Shown one piece after another: positions 1-6,845 of a stretch of 9,377 nt of DNA (positions within the stretch are counted from its first letter, which is position 1; each line of letters begins with the position of its first letter). The translations under genes were made by a program, and so were the position numbers. This DNA is from Propionivibrio sp. (lineage in GTDB: Bacteria; Pseudomonadota; Gammaproteobacteria; Burkholderiales; Rhodocyclaceae): assembly GCA_017990155.1 (NCBI GenBank), contig JAGNOM010000081.1, forward strand, positions 1-9,377, read 5' to 3'. Below the pieces are notes generated by a model that was not told the origin of the DNA, did no database searches, and saw nothing but the letters and a program-made list of their open reading frames with translations.

Positions 1-1094
1 GCATTACGGTGACCGAGAAGGGCTACTACCTCGATCCGGCCACATGGAAGCTGCAGTTGCAGTCGCCAGCCATCGCGGCTGACCTGGCCTCGTCGACGGC
101 GCCAAAAACCATTCTCGGTTTGATCGTGCAAGCGCTGAAGAACAGAAAGGCGGCCGGTGTCCCGCCATTCACCGTCCTCAGTTGCGACAATCTGCCGAAG
201 AACGGGCGTCTGGCAAAAGCCGCTGTCCTGGCTTTTGCGCGCGAAGTGGATGCCGACCTGGCGGCCTGGATCGATGCCGAAGTCTGTTTCCCGTGCTCGA
301 TGGTCGACCGCATTACGCCGGCGACGACCGATGCCGATCGCGCGCATGTCGCGCAAGTCACTGGCCTGGAGGACGCGTGGCCGGTGGTCACGGAACAGTT
401 CGTGCAATGGGTGATCGAAGACAGCTTCTCGATGGGGCGTCCGGATTGGACTGTTGGCGGCGCGGTTTTCTCGGACGAGATCGAATGCTGGGAAGACATG
501 AAGCTGCGCTGCCTGAACGGTGCGCACTCGACGCTGGCTTATCTCGCGCAATTGACCGGACACGAGACGGTGGCTGAGGCCATGCAAATGCCGCTCATCA
601 CCGGGATTCTTGATGCGCTCTGGCTTGAAGTCCGCGAGGTTCTGGTCGCACCGAAAGGCGTTGATCCGGCCGACTACATCGAGCAACTGAAGCGGCGTTT
701 CCGTAACCCGGCGCTCAAGCACCGCACGCTGCAGATTGCCATGGATGGCTCGCAGAAACTCCCGCAGCGTTTGTTGGCGGGGCTGCGAGAACGCATTGCC
801 AGGGGGCTGCCGTCGCCCGCATTGGCGACTGCGGTAGCGGCGTGGATGCATTACGCGGTGAAGACAGCGCATACGCCGGGTGGCGTACTCAATGATCCGC
901 AGTCCGCCGAGATCCTCGCTCAGGCAAAACTCGCCGATGACGCCGCGAGCATTGTCAGCAATTTGCTGGCACTCAAGAAGATCTTTGGCGACGACCTGCT
1001 GGCCAACGATCGATTCCGGGCCGAACTCATCGGGAAGTTCGTCGAGTTGGCAAGGAACCCCACCGTCGCCTCTGCACCGCAAATCAAGGTTTGA
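1..1094 (+). CDS. uxuB: Mannitol-dehydrogenase-family oxidoreductase, probable D-fructuronate reductase (5'-truncated)
   Basis: NAD-dependent polyol/uronate dehydrogenase. Its likely role is to reduce D-fructuronate to D-mannonate, the substrate of the next gene product. The frame is already open at base 3 and reads ITVTEKGYYLDP, the conserved strand that follows the N-terminal Rossmann fold. The GTG at position 9 is therefore internal, and roughly 120-130 residues, including the dinucleotide glycine motif, lie off the left edge; the family is usually about 490 residues. Visible family marks, numbered from that GTG, are SCDNLPKNG (58-66), FPCSMVDRITPAT (94-106), WVIED (134-138) and the catalytic-lysine motif MKLRCLNGAHS (164-174, Lys165). 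The C-terminal RFRNPALKHRTLQIAMDGSQ is also typical. A gap of 44 bp leads to uxuA. The family also contains mannitol 2-dehydrogenases and tagaturonate reductases, so the substrate rests on the uxuA neighbour; family membership is certain. Confidence 0.85.
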   Translation, partial: ITVTEKGYYLDPATWKLQLQSPAIAADLASSTAPKTILGLIVQALKNRKAAGVPPFTVLSCDNLPKNGRLAKAAVLAFAREVDADLAAWIDAEVCFPCSMVDRITPATTDADRAHVAQVTGLEDAWPVVTEQFVQWVIEDSFSMGRPDWTVGGAVFSDEIECWEDMKLRCLNGAHSTLAYLAQLTGHETVAEAMQMPLITGILDALWLEVREVLVAPKGVDPADYIEQLKRRFRNPALKHRTLQIAMDGSQKLPQRLLAGLRERIARGLPSPALATAVAAWMHYAVKTAHTPGGVLNDPQSAEILAQAKLADDAASIVSNLLALKKIFGDDLLANDRFRAELIGKFVELARNPTVASAPQIKV

Positions 1095-1138
1095 TCGACG
1101 GCGACTGGCCGGCAACAAGTCAATAAGGAGTTCAACGC

Positions 1139-2206
1139 ATGAAAATGACCTTCCGTTGGTACGGAGATTCCGATCCCGTCAAGCTTGAGTACATCCGCCA
1201 GATTCCAGGCATCTACGGCATCGTCTCCGCGATCTACGACGTGCCGGTCGGCGAGGTCTGGCCGATCGAACAGCTTCGGGCCTTGCGTGATCGCATCGAA
1301 GGCGCGGGAATGAAGTTCGAAGTCGTCGAGAGCGTGCCGGTGCATGAGGACATCAAGCTCGGAAAGGCGTCACGCGATCGCCTGATCGCCAATTTCCAGC
1401 AGAACATCCGCAATTGCGCCGCCGTCGGCGTCAAGGTCATCTGCTACAACTTCATGCCTGTGTTCGACTGGACGCGCACCGAAATGGCCAGGGAGTTGCC
1501 GGACGGCTCCTTTACGCTGGCGTTCGACGCGGATGCGATTGCCAGGATCGATCCTGAGAAGGGTATTTCCCTGCCGGGCTGGGACGCGAGCTACAAGCCC
1601 GAAGAACTGAAGAACCTGCTGGCAGAATACAAATCGGTCAGCGAAGAAGCACTGTGGAGCAATCTGGAGTACTTCCTCAAGGCGATCATTCCGGTCGCCA
1701 TTGAGGCGGGCGTCAAGATGGCGATGCATCCGGATGACCCGCCACGGCCGATATTCGGGCTGCCGCGCATCGTCAAGAATCGTGACGACCTGGCGCGCCT
1801 GGTTGACATCGTCGATTCGCCCGCGAACGGCCTGACCCTGTGTTCCGGCTCGCTCGGTGCCGATCTGTGCAACAACATCGAATCGCTGGTGCGCGAGTTC
1901 GGCGGCATGGGGCGGATCCACTTCGGGCACCTGCGCAACGTCAAGGTCGAACCGGATGGCACCTTCTACGAGTCATCGCATCGTTCCTGTGACGGTTCGC
2001 TTGACATCGCGGCCATCGTCAAGGCGTATCACGACATCGGCTTCGAAGGCTACGTCCGGCCGGATCACGGACGCATGATCTGGGGCGAAACCGGCAAGCC
2101 GGGCTACGGTTTATATGACCGCGCGCTCGGCGCCGTTTATCTCAATGGTTTGTGGGAAGCGGTCAGCAAATACGCCGGCCAACCTGGCGTTGGGGCCGCG
2201 AAATGA
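1139..2206 (+). CDS. uxuA: Mannonate dehydratase UxuA
   Basis: Cytosolic enzyme (EC 4.2.1.8) that dehydrates D-mannonate to 2-keto-3-deoxy-D-gluconate. The 355-residue product starts with the typical MTFRWYGDSDPV and has the xylose-isomerase-like TIM-barrel pattern. Likely metal ligands are His197 (MAMHPDDPP), Cys235 (LTLCSGSLGAD), His264 (HFGHLRNVK) and Asp309 (YVRPDHGRM). His310 and a tyrosine in GYGLYDRA (323 or 326) sit where the catalytic residues lie in characterised ManD/UxuA proteins; this correspondence comes from remembered family knowledge, not an alignment. AAGGAG at 1125-1130, 8 bases before the ATG, fixes the start. The length matches Gram-positive and betaproteobacterial forms and is shorter than the E. 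coli enzyme of about 394 residues. Its stop overlaps the uxaA start (ATGA, 2203-2206), so the two are probably translationally coupled. Confidence 0.95.
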   Translation: MKMTFRWYGDSDPVKLEYIRQIPGIYGIVSAIYDVPVGEVWPIEQLRALRDRIEGAGMKFEVVESVPVHEDIKLGKASRDRLIANFQQNIRNCAAVGVKVICYNFMPVFDWTRTEMARELPDGSFTLAFDADAIARIDPEKGISLPGWDASYKPEELKNLLAEYKSVSEEALWSNLEYFLKAIIPVAIEAGVKMAMHPDDPPRPIFGLPRIVKNRDDLARLVDIVDSPANGLTLCSGSLGADLCNNIESLVREFGGMGRIHFGHLRNVKVEPDGTFYESSHRSCDGSLDIAAIVKAYHDIGFEGYVRPDHGRMIWGETGKPGYGLYDRALGAVYLNGLWEAVSKYAGQPGVGAAK

Positions 2207-3717
2207 CACAGGCCGCGGTGATCCGTTTGCACGGCAGCGATGATGTATTGATCGCGGCCCGGCAACTGATTCCCGGCGAAATCATTGCGCCTGAAAACGT
2301 CGCGGTGCGCGATCTGATTCCAGCGGGCCACAAGATGGCTGCGCATGCAATCGTCGCCGGCGAAGCTGTACGCCGTTACAACCAGATCATCGGCTTTGCC
2401 AAGGCGGACATCGCAGCCGGGCAGCATGTGCATGTACACAACCTCGGCATGGGCGAGTTCGAACGCGACTATGGTGTCGGGCAGGATGCCTCTTCGGTCG
2501 TGCCGGTCGATCACCCGGCGACCTTCATGGGCTATAAGCGCCCGAATGGCAAGGTCGGGACGCGGAACTACATCGCCGTCATCGCCTCGGTGAATTGCTC
2601 GGCGACGGTGACGCGAGCGATTGCCAATCATTTCACGACGGATCGGTTGGCTGCCTATCCGAACATCGACGGCGTCATCGCCTTGCCGCATCCGCTGGGC
2701 TGCGGTCTGAATGTTCACGGCGAAGGCATGGATATCCTGCGCCGTACCCTGGTCGGTTATGCGGTTCATCCGAATTTTGCCGGCGTCCTGTTCGTCGGGC
2801 TCGGTTGCGAGCAGAACCAGATTTCCATCCTCGTCGAAATGGCGGGTACGCACCAGCCCGGCATGCTGCAGCAGTTGGTGATGCAGGCTGAAGGTGGAAC
2901 GACCGCCGCGATCAAGAAAGGGATAGCGCAGATCACCGCGATGCTGACGCAGGCCAACGCCTTTCAACGCGAAGAAGTTGCCGTCAGCCATCTGAAGATC
3001 GGCCTCAATTGTGGCGGTTCGGACGGCTATTCGGGCATTACCGCCAATCCGGCGCTGGGTGGCGCGTCCGATCTGCTCGTCAGGCATGGCGCAACCACCA
3101 TACTTTCCGAAACGCCGGAAATCTACGGTGCGGAACATCTGCTGACCCGCCGCGCCGCCACTCCAGAAATCGCCCAAAAACTGATCGGCCGCATCGAGTG
3201 GTGGAAGCACTACACCACGAGCCAGGGCGCGGCGATGGACAACAACCCGTCGGTCGGCAACAAGGCGGGCGGGCTGACGACGATTCTTGAGAAGTCGCTC
3301 GGCGCGGTCGCCAAGGGTGGTACGAGCTCGCTGAATGCCGTCTATCAGTACGCCGAGCAGATCGACCGCACGGGGCTCGTTTTCATGGATACGCCGGGTT
3401 ACGACCCGGTATCGGCGACGGGGCAAGCCGCGGGCGGTGCGCAGATCATCTGCTTTACCACCGGCCGGGGATCGGCATTCGGATGCGCCGGCGTGCCGAC
3501 GATCAAGCTGGCGACCAATACCGCTCTGTTCGAACGCATGCGCGACGACATGGACGTCAATTGCGGCGATTTGATCGACGGCGTGCCAATGTCGGAGATC
3601 AGCCAACGAATTTTCGACGCCATCATTCGCCACGCTTCCGGCGAGAAAGTCCGCAGTGAAGTGCTGGGCTACGGCCATGACGAGTTCTTGCCTTGGCATG
3701 TGGGCGCAGTGATGTGA
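2203..3717 (+). CDS. uxaA: Altronate dehydratase UxaA
   Basis: Dehydratase (EC 4.2.1.7) converting D-altronate to KDG, the galacturonate-side counterpart of UxuA. The start at 2203 gives 504 residues, beginning MTQAAVIRLHGSDDV and matching the N-terminal SAF domain (about residues 1-85). It also forms an ATGA overlap with the uxuA stop. The frame stays open 17 codons further upstream, but that extension lies inside uxuA and has no family character. The catalytic part begins at YKRPNGKVGTRNYIAVIAS and includes ALPHPLGCGLNVHGEG (Cys167) and GLNCGGSDGYSGITANPALG (Cys270), both hallmarks of the UxaA/GarD metal-dependent family. GarD galactarate dehydratase is the main alternative, but the uxu/kdg neighbours favour altronate. 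No partner tagaturonate reductase is visible, so either it lies upstream or the first gene covers both reductions. Confidence 0.92.
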   Translation: MTQAAVIRLHGSDDVLIAARQLIPGEIIAPENVAVRDLIPAGHKMAAHAIVAGEAVRRYNQIIGFAKADIAAGQHVHVHNLGMGEFERDYGVGQDASSVVPVDHPATFMGYKRPNGKVGTRNYIAVIASVNCSATVTRAIANHFTTDRLAAYPNIDGVIALPHPLGCGLNVHGEGMDILRRTLVGYAVHPNFAGVLFVGLGCEQNQISILVEMAGTHQPGMLQQLVMQAEGGTTAAIKKGIAQITAMLTQANAFQREEVAVSHLKIGLNCGGSDGYSGITANPALGGASDLLVRHGATTILSETPEIYGAEHLLTRRAATPEIAQKLIGRIEWWKHYTTSQGAAMDNNPSVGNKAGGLTTILEKSLGAVAKGGTSSLNAVYQYAEQIDRTGLVFMDTPGYDPVSATGQAAGGAQIICFTTGRGSAFGCAGVPTIKLATNTALFERMRDDMDVNCGDLIDGVPMSEISQRIFDAIIRHASGEKVRSEVLGYGHDEFLPWHVGAVM

Positions 3718-3728
3718 GCCATGCCGGG

Positions 3729-3767
3729 GTATTCAGCGCAATTTGACGTATTCAGACCGAATTTGAG
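3729..3767 (+). repeat. Imperfect tandem direct repeat in the uxaA-aldolase gap
   Basis: Two adjacent copies of a 19-20 bp unit share GTATTCAG, a 4-5 base variable core, then ATTTGA: copy 1 is at 3729-3747 (core CGCA) and copy 2 at 3748-3767 (core ACCGA). They fill most of the 65 bp gap between uxaA and the aldolase and stop just before the AGGAG ribosome binding site at 3770-3774. They could be a regulator site pair or a duplication; the sequence alone does not decide. Confidence 0.6.
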
Positions 3768-3782
3768 ACAGGAGATCGAGTA

Positions 3783-4469
3783 ATGGCATCCAAGGACCGC
3801 ATGGCCGTTTTGACAGCGATGATGGAGCAGAGCGTCATCCCGGTGTTTTATCACCCGGACTTTGAAGTGTGCCGAAACGTCATTCAGGCGTGCGCCAATG
3901 CCGGCGCGAAATGCGTTGAGTTCACCAATCGCGGCGATTTTGCCGCGCAGGTGTTCTTTGAATTGAGCCGATATTTCGCAGCGGCTGACCCTTCGGTGAT
4001 CATGGGCGTTGGATCTATCGTCGATGCGCCGACGGCCGGCATCTACATCGCCAACGGCGCCAAATTCGTCGTCAGCCCGTTGACCAGCGTCGAAACGGCA
4101 AAGCTGTGCAACCGTCGCGGTATCCCCTACAGCCCCGGTTGCGGTTCGGCGACCGAGATCGGCGATGCGCAGGAACTCGGCTGCGAGATCATCAAGGTCT
4201 TCCCCGGCTCGTCGGTCGGCGGCCCGGAGTTCGTCAAGAGCGTCATGGGCCCGATGCCCTGGACGCGCATCATGCCCACCGGCGGCGTCGAGCCGACCGA
4301 AGAATCGCTGCGCAAGTGGTTCGGCGCTGGCATCGTTGCCTGCGGCATCGGCTCGAACATGATCACCAAGAAACTGCTCGATGCCCAGGACTACAAGGGG
4401 ATTGAGGATAACGTGCGCCAGGTGCTGCAGCTCGTCAAAACGATCAAGGCTGAACTGGCCGCCAAATGA
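3783..4469 (+). CDS. eda: 2-dehydro-3-deoxy-phosphogluconate (KDPG) aldolase, Eda-like
   Basis: Class I aldolase cleaving KDPG to pyruvate and glyceraldehyde 3-phosphate, the last step of the pathway coded here. The 228-residue TIM-barrel product has the general acid/base Glu47 in CVEFTNRGDFA (44-54), the PGCGSATEI loop (118-126), the Schiff-base Lys138 in EIIKVFPGSSVGGPEF (135-150) and the phosphate-binding IMPTGGVEPTEE (163-174). It is longer than the E. coli Eda (213 residues). Phrases such as PVFYHPDFEVC, VEFTNRGDFA and CNRRGIPYSPGCGS resemble the aldolase form I associate with Bacteroidetes more than the classical proteobacterial Eda. AGGAG at 3770-3774 lies 8 bases before the ATG. The stop overlaps a possible upstream start of kdgK (ATGA, 4466-4469). 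A 4-hydroxy-2-oxoglutarate aldolase activity is common in the family and cannot be excluded. Confidence 0.92.
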   Translation: MASKDRMAVLTAMMEQSVIPVFYHPDFEVCRNVIQACANAGAKCVEFTNRGDFAAQVFFELSRYFAAADPSVIMGVGSIVDAPTAGIYIANGAKFVVSPLTSVETAKLCNRRGIPYSPGCGSATEIGDAQELGCEIIKVFPGSSVGGPEFVKSVMGPMPWTRIMPTGGVEPTEESLRKWFGAGIVACGIGSNMITKKLLDAQDYKGIEDNVRQVLQLVKTIKAELAAK

Positions 4470-4474
4470 GCCAG

Positions 4475-4483
4475 AAGGGAGGG
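4475..4483 (+). promoter_or_regulatory. Ribosome binding site deciding the kdgK start
   Basis: AAGGGAGGG lies 6 bases before the ATG at 4490. It favours that codon over the in-frame ATG at 4466, which overlaps the aldolase stop and has no comparable site upstream. Confidence 0.7.
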
Positions 4484-4489
4484 AACACC

Positions 4490-5590
4490 ATGAGCGAACT
4501 GATCATCAAACCCGTCGCCGAAACCCAGTGGGACTGCGTTTCCTTTGGCGAAGTCATGCTGCGCTTCGACCCCGGTTTTGGCCGCGTACGCAATGCGCGC
4601 AGCTTCCAGGTATGGGAAGGCGGCGGCGAATACAACGTCGCCCGCGCCATGCGCAAATGCTGGGGCAAACGCGCCGCCGTCGTCACCGCCTTGCCCAAGA
4701 ACGACCTTGGCTGGCTGGTCGAGGATTTCATCATGCAAGGCGGCGTCGACATGAGCCACGTCATCTGGCGCGATTTTGACGGCCTCGGCAAGAACACCCG
4801 CGTTGGCCTCAACTTCACCGAGAAGGGCTTTGGCATCCGGCCTGCGCTCGGTTGCTCGGATCGGGGCCACAGCGCGGCATCGCAGATCAGGCCTGGCGAA
4901 GTGAACTGGGAGAAACTCTTCGGTGAGGAGGGCGTGCGCTGGTTCCAGACTGGCGGCATCTTCGCCGCGCTGGCCTCGAATACGGCGGAAGCCGTGATCG
5001 AAGCCGTTGAAGTAGCCAAGAAGTACGGCACCGTCGTCGCCTACGACCTTAACTACCGTGCCTCGCTGTGGAAGAGCCAGGGCGGCAAGGAAGCCGCCCA
5101 GCGCATCAATCGTGAGATCGCCAAGTACGTCGACGTGATGATCGGCAACGAGGAAGACTTCACCGCCTGCCTCGGCTTTGAAGTCGAAGGCGCCGACGAG
5201 CACCTGACGCACATCGAGACTGACAGCTTCAAGAAGATGATCCAGACCGCCGTTGCCGAGTTCCCCAACTTCAAGGTGGCCGCGACGACTCTACGCAAGG
5301 CGACCACCGCGACGCTCAACGACTGGTCGGCGCTGCTCTACTATCAGGGTGAACTGTATCAATCGATGAAGCGCGAGAACCTGGAAATCTACGACCGCGT
5401 CGGCGGCGGTGATGGATTTGCCTCCGGCCTGGCCTACGGCTTCCTCGAAGGCAAGGGGCCACAAGCGGCGGTGGAATACGGCGCGGCGCACGGCGCCTTG
5501 GCCATGACGACGCCTGGTGATACGTCGATGGTGCGCGTCGAGGAAGTCGAAGCGGCGATGAAGGGGAAGGGCGCGCGGGTCATTCGGTAA
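4490..5590 (+). CDS. kdgK: 2-keto-3-deoxygluconate kinase (PfkB family)
   Basis: Ribokinase-family sugar kinase that phosphorylates KDG to KDPG with ATP, feeding the adjacent aldolase. The product from 4490 has 366 residues. The N-terminal strand WDCVSFGEVMLRFDPG (14-29) and WEGGGEYNVARAM (42-54) form the substrate side of the PfkB fold. The C-terminal signature RVGGGDGFASGLAYG contains the predicted catalytic base Asp308 and the anion hole. GNEEDF and YDLNYRASLW are further family marks. The product is longer than classical KdgK (about 310 residues), with an extra acidic/lysine-rich insert around ADEHLTHIETDSFKKM. An in-frame ATG at 4466 would add eight residues (MSQKGGNT) and couple translation to the aldolase stop; the strong site at 4475-4483 favours 4490. 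Other sugar kinases such as fructokinase share the fold, so the substrate is read from the operon. Confidence 0.88.
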   Translation: MSELIIKPVAETQWDCVSFGEVMLRFDPGFGRVRNARSFQVWEGGGEYNVARAMRKCWGKRAAVVTALPKNDLGWLVEDFIMQGGVDMSHVIWRDFDGLGKNTRVGLNFTEKGFGIRPALGCSDRGHSAASQIRPGEVNWEKLFGEEGVRWFQTGGIFAALASNTAEAVIEAVEVAKKYGTVVAYDLNYRASLWKSQGGKEAAQRINREIAKYVDVMIGNEEDFTACLGFEVEGADEHLTHIETDSFKKMIQTAVAEFPNFKVAATTLRKATTATLNDWSALLYYQGELYQSMKRENLEIYDRVGGGDGFASGLAYGFLEGKGPQAAVEYGAAHGALAMTTPGDTSMVRVEEVEAAMKGKGARVIR

Positions 5591-5640
5591 GCGGACACGG
5601 GGTCATTGCTTTTGTCCATCTGTTTCGTTCTCTACTGATT

Positions 5641-5668
5641 TTGAAATTGTTACGTATACTTGTATACA
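5641..5668 (+). promoter_or_regulatory. Candidate sigma70 promoter for the TRAP operon
   Basis: TTGAAA at 5641-5646 (one mismatch to TTGACA) is followed after 16 bases by TATACA at 5663-5668 (two mismatches to TATAAT). The -10 box lies inside the right arm of the palindrome at 5652-5669, an arrangement expected for repression by steric block. It would give a leader of roughly 130 nt before dctP. It is predicted by eye only. Confidence 0.4.
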
Positions 5669-5669
5669 T
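5652..5669 (+). promoter_or_regulatory. GTATAC-TT-GTATAC palindrome, probable GntR/FadR-type operator
   Basis: The sequence ACGTATACTTGTATACAT has two GTATAC arms (5654-5659 and 5662-5667) around a TT centre; the outer bases A5652 and T5669 also pair. The right half reads TTGTATACA, close to the TNGTATACNA pattern of FadR-subfamily GntR regulators and to the GGTATACC core of the E. coli ExuR/UxuR operator. Given the genes on both sides, a hexuronate-responsive repressor is likely. No regulator gene is present in the window. Confidence 0.5.
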
Positions 5670-5769
5670 GATCGTTCGAGCAGGCTATATTTGCCTGAGC
5701 CCGCGTTAGCCGATGGGTTGAGAAAAGTTTCAAGTTCCAGGGCTTCGTCCTGCAAGGCTTGGATTGGGA

Positions 5770-5794
5770 GTGTCAATTTAGTGACGCATTTTTT
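5770..5794 (+). terminator. Weak terminator-like hairpin in the dctP leader
   Basis: GTGTCA (5770-5775) pairs with TGACGC (5782-5787), six pairs including one G-T, around the loop ATTTAG. It is followed by A and six T (5789-5794), directly before the G run used as ribosome binding site. The layout is that of a transcriptional attenuator, but the stem is short and weak. Confidence 0.25.
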
Positions 5795-5807
5795 GGGGGG
5801 TCTATCA

Positions 5808-6779
5808 ATGAAGTGTTCTACAAAACTGGCCGTGGTATTTGCGACGGCGATTTCTGCAAGTTTCTCCGCAGCCGCAGTCGAACTGAAGGCGGCCGACGTC
5901 CATCCGGAGGGTTACCCGAATGTGGTCGCCATGCAGAATCTGGGGAAGAAGCTTGAAGCCGAAACCAAGGGGCGTTTGACCCTGAAGATGTTCCCCAACA
6001 TGGTCCTCGGCGACGAGAAGTCGATGATCGAGCAGACGCAGGCGGGAGGTATCGACATTCTGCGCACCTCGCTCGGCCCGATGGGTCCGGTGGTGCCGGA
6101 AGTCAATGTCTTCAACATGCCGTTCGTCTTCCGCAACGAAGCCCATATGCGCGCGGTGATCGACGGTCCGATCGGCGACGAAATCCTATCCAAAATCACC
6201 AACAGCCCGGTCAATCTGGTGGCCCTCGGCTGGATGGACGGCGGAACGCGCAACGTCTACACCAAGAAGGCGGTTCGCAAGCCGGCCGACCTCGCCGGCA
6301 TGAAGATCCGCATGATGGGTAACCCGCTCTTCGTTGACACCATGAACGCCATGGGCGGTAGTGGCGTGTCGATGGGCATGGGCGAACTGTTCAGCGCGCT
6401 GCAAACCGGCGTGGTCGATGGCGCGGAAAACAACGAGCCGACCTACGTGACCCAGAACCACTATACGGTCGACAAGTTCTACAACCAGACCCAGCACCTG
6501 AGCATTCCCGAGATCTTTGTGTTCTCGAAGGTCAAGTGGAACAAGTTGAGTGCGGAAGATCAGGCGCTCATGAAGAAGCTGGCGCGTGAAGCCCAGATGG
6601 AGCAGCGCAAGCTGTGGGATGCCAAGGTTGCGGAATCCGTCGCCAAGATGAAAGCCGAGGGTGTGACGATCGTCTCCGACGTCGATCACGACGCATTCTT
6701 CAAGGCGACCCAGCCGGTTCGCGACAAGTACGGCAAGGACTATGCTGATCTGATCAACCGCATTCAGGCACAAAAATAA
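5808..6779 (+). CDS. dctP: TRAP transporter substrate-binding protein, DctP family (probable hexuronate binder)
   Basis: Periplasmic binding protein that captures an organic acid, here probably a hexuronate, and hands it to the DctQM membrane complex. The ATG at 5808 gives 323 residues and opens with a signal peptide: basic MKCSTK, a hydrophobic stretch to about residue 19, and an alanine-rich cleavage region SFSAAA ending near 22-23. The mature part begins VELKAADVHPEGYPN, the usual first strand. Conserved pieces include KMFPNMVLGDEKSMIEQTQAG, FNMPFVFRNEAHMRA, DLAGMKIRMMGNPLF with the carboxylate-binding Arg168, and LQTGVVDGAENNEPTY. The frame is open for 39 more codons upstream, but the signal peptide and the G run at 5795-5800 support 5808. 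Specificity is inferred from the uronate genes on both sides; sequence alone shows only a DctP-type carboxylate binder. Confidence 0.9.
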   Translation: MKCSTKLAVVFATAISASFSAAAVELKAADVHPEGYPNVVAMQNLGKKLEAETKGRLTLKMFPNMVLGDEKSMIEQTQAGGIDILRTSLGPMGPVVPEVNVFNMPFVFRNEAHMRAVIDGPIGDEILSKITNSPVNLVALGWMDGGTRNVYTKKAVRKPADLAGMKIRMMGNPLFVDTMNAMGGSGVSMGMGELFSALQTGVVDGAENNEPTYVTQNHYTVDKFYNQTQHLSIPEIFVFSKVKWNKLSAEDQALMKKLAREAQMEQRKLWDAKVAESVAKMKAEGVTIVSDVDHDAFFKATQPVRDKYGKDYADLINRIQAQK

Positions 6780-6793
6780 CACTGAAGCGGACG

Positions 6794-6822
6794 AACTGGC
6801 AGGTGTGATACCTGCCAGTTTT
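6794..6822 (+). terminator. Hairpin with T run between dctP and dctQ (partial terminator or mRNA-stabilising stem)
   Basis: AACTGGCAGGT (6794-6804) and ACCTGCCAGTT (6810-6820) form a perfect 11 bp stem around the loop GTGAT, running into TTTT (6819-6822). The T run is short and the downstream dctQ clearly belongs to the same transporter, so complete termination is unlikely. Such stems commonly set a higher level of the binding-protein transcript relative to the membrane subunits. Confidence 0.75.
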
Positions 6823-6845
6823 CTCAGGGTACGGAGGGGTCGAGA

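Larger units (their letters stand above)
5591..5807 (+). promoter_or_regulatory. Intergenic control region and leader of the TRAP operon
   Basis: This is the only long gene-free stretch. In order it holds: a T-rich tail after kdgK with no convincing terminator; a candidate promoter and palindrome (5641-5669); a small inverted repeat CAGGC/GCCTG (5681-5685 and 5693-5697) close to the expected transcript start; another, CAGG/CCTG around GCTTCGT (5738-5752); and a hairpin with a T run (5770-5794). No tRNA or known riboswitch pattern was recognised. The frame of dctP is open back to a TTG at 5691, but nothing protein-like is encoded there. Confidence 0.55.

Noticed and set aside
2152..2202. Upstream extension of uxaA inside uxuA
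   Set aside because: The 17 extra residues show no SAF-domain character, and the ATGA overlap at 2203 gives the normal family start.
2137..3699. A 520-codon open frame on the - strand covering uxaA
   Set aside because: It mirrors the coding strand of a well-supported gene, its translation is Arg/Asp/His-rich with no recognisable motif, and it is explained by strong third-position GC bias.
4391..5212. A 273-codon open frame on the - strand across the aldolase end and kdgK
   Set aside because: It is a shadow of kdgK codon bias, with no family pattern in the translation and no ribosome binding site.
5593..5617. Possible kdgK terminator, GGACA and TGTCC
   Set aside because: A five-pair stem with a 15-base loop and an interrupted T-rich tail is too weak to call.
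5691..5807. Upstream extension of dctP from a TTG at 5691
   Set aside because: It would bury the signal peptide behind 39 unrelated residues; the ATG at 5808 gives a proper signal sequence and typical DctP length.
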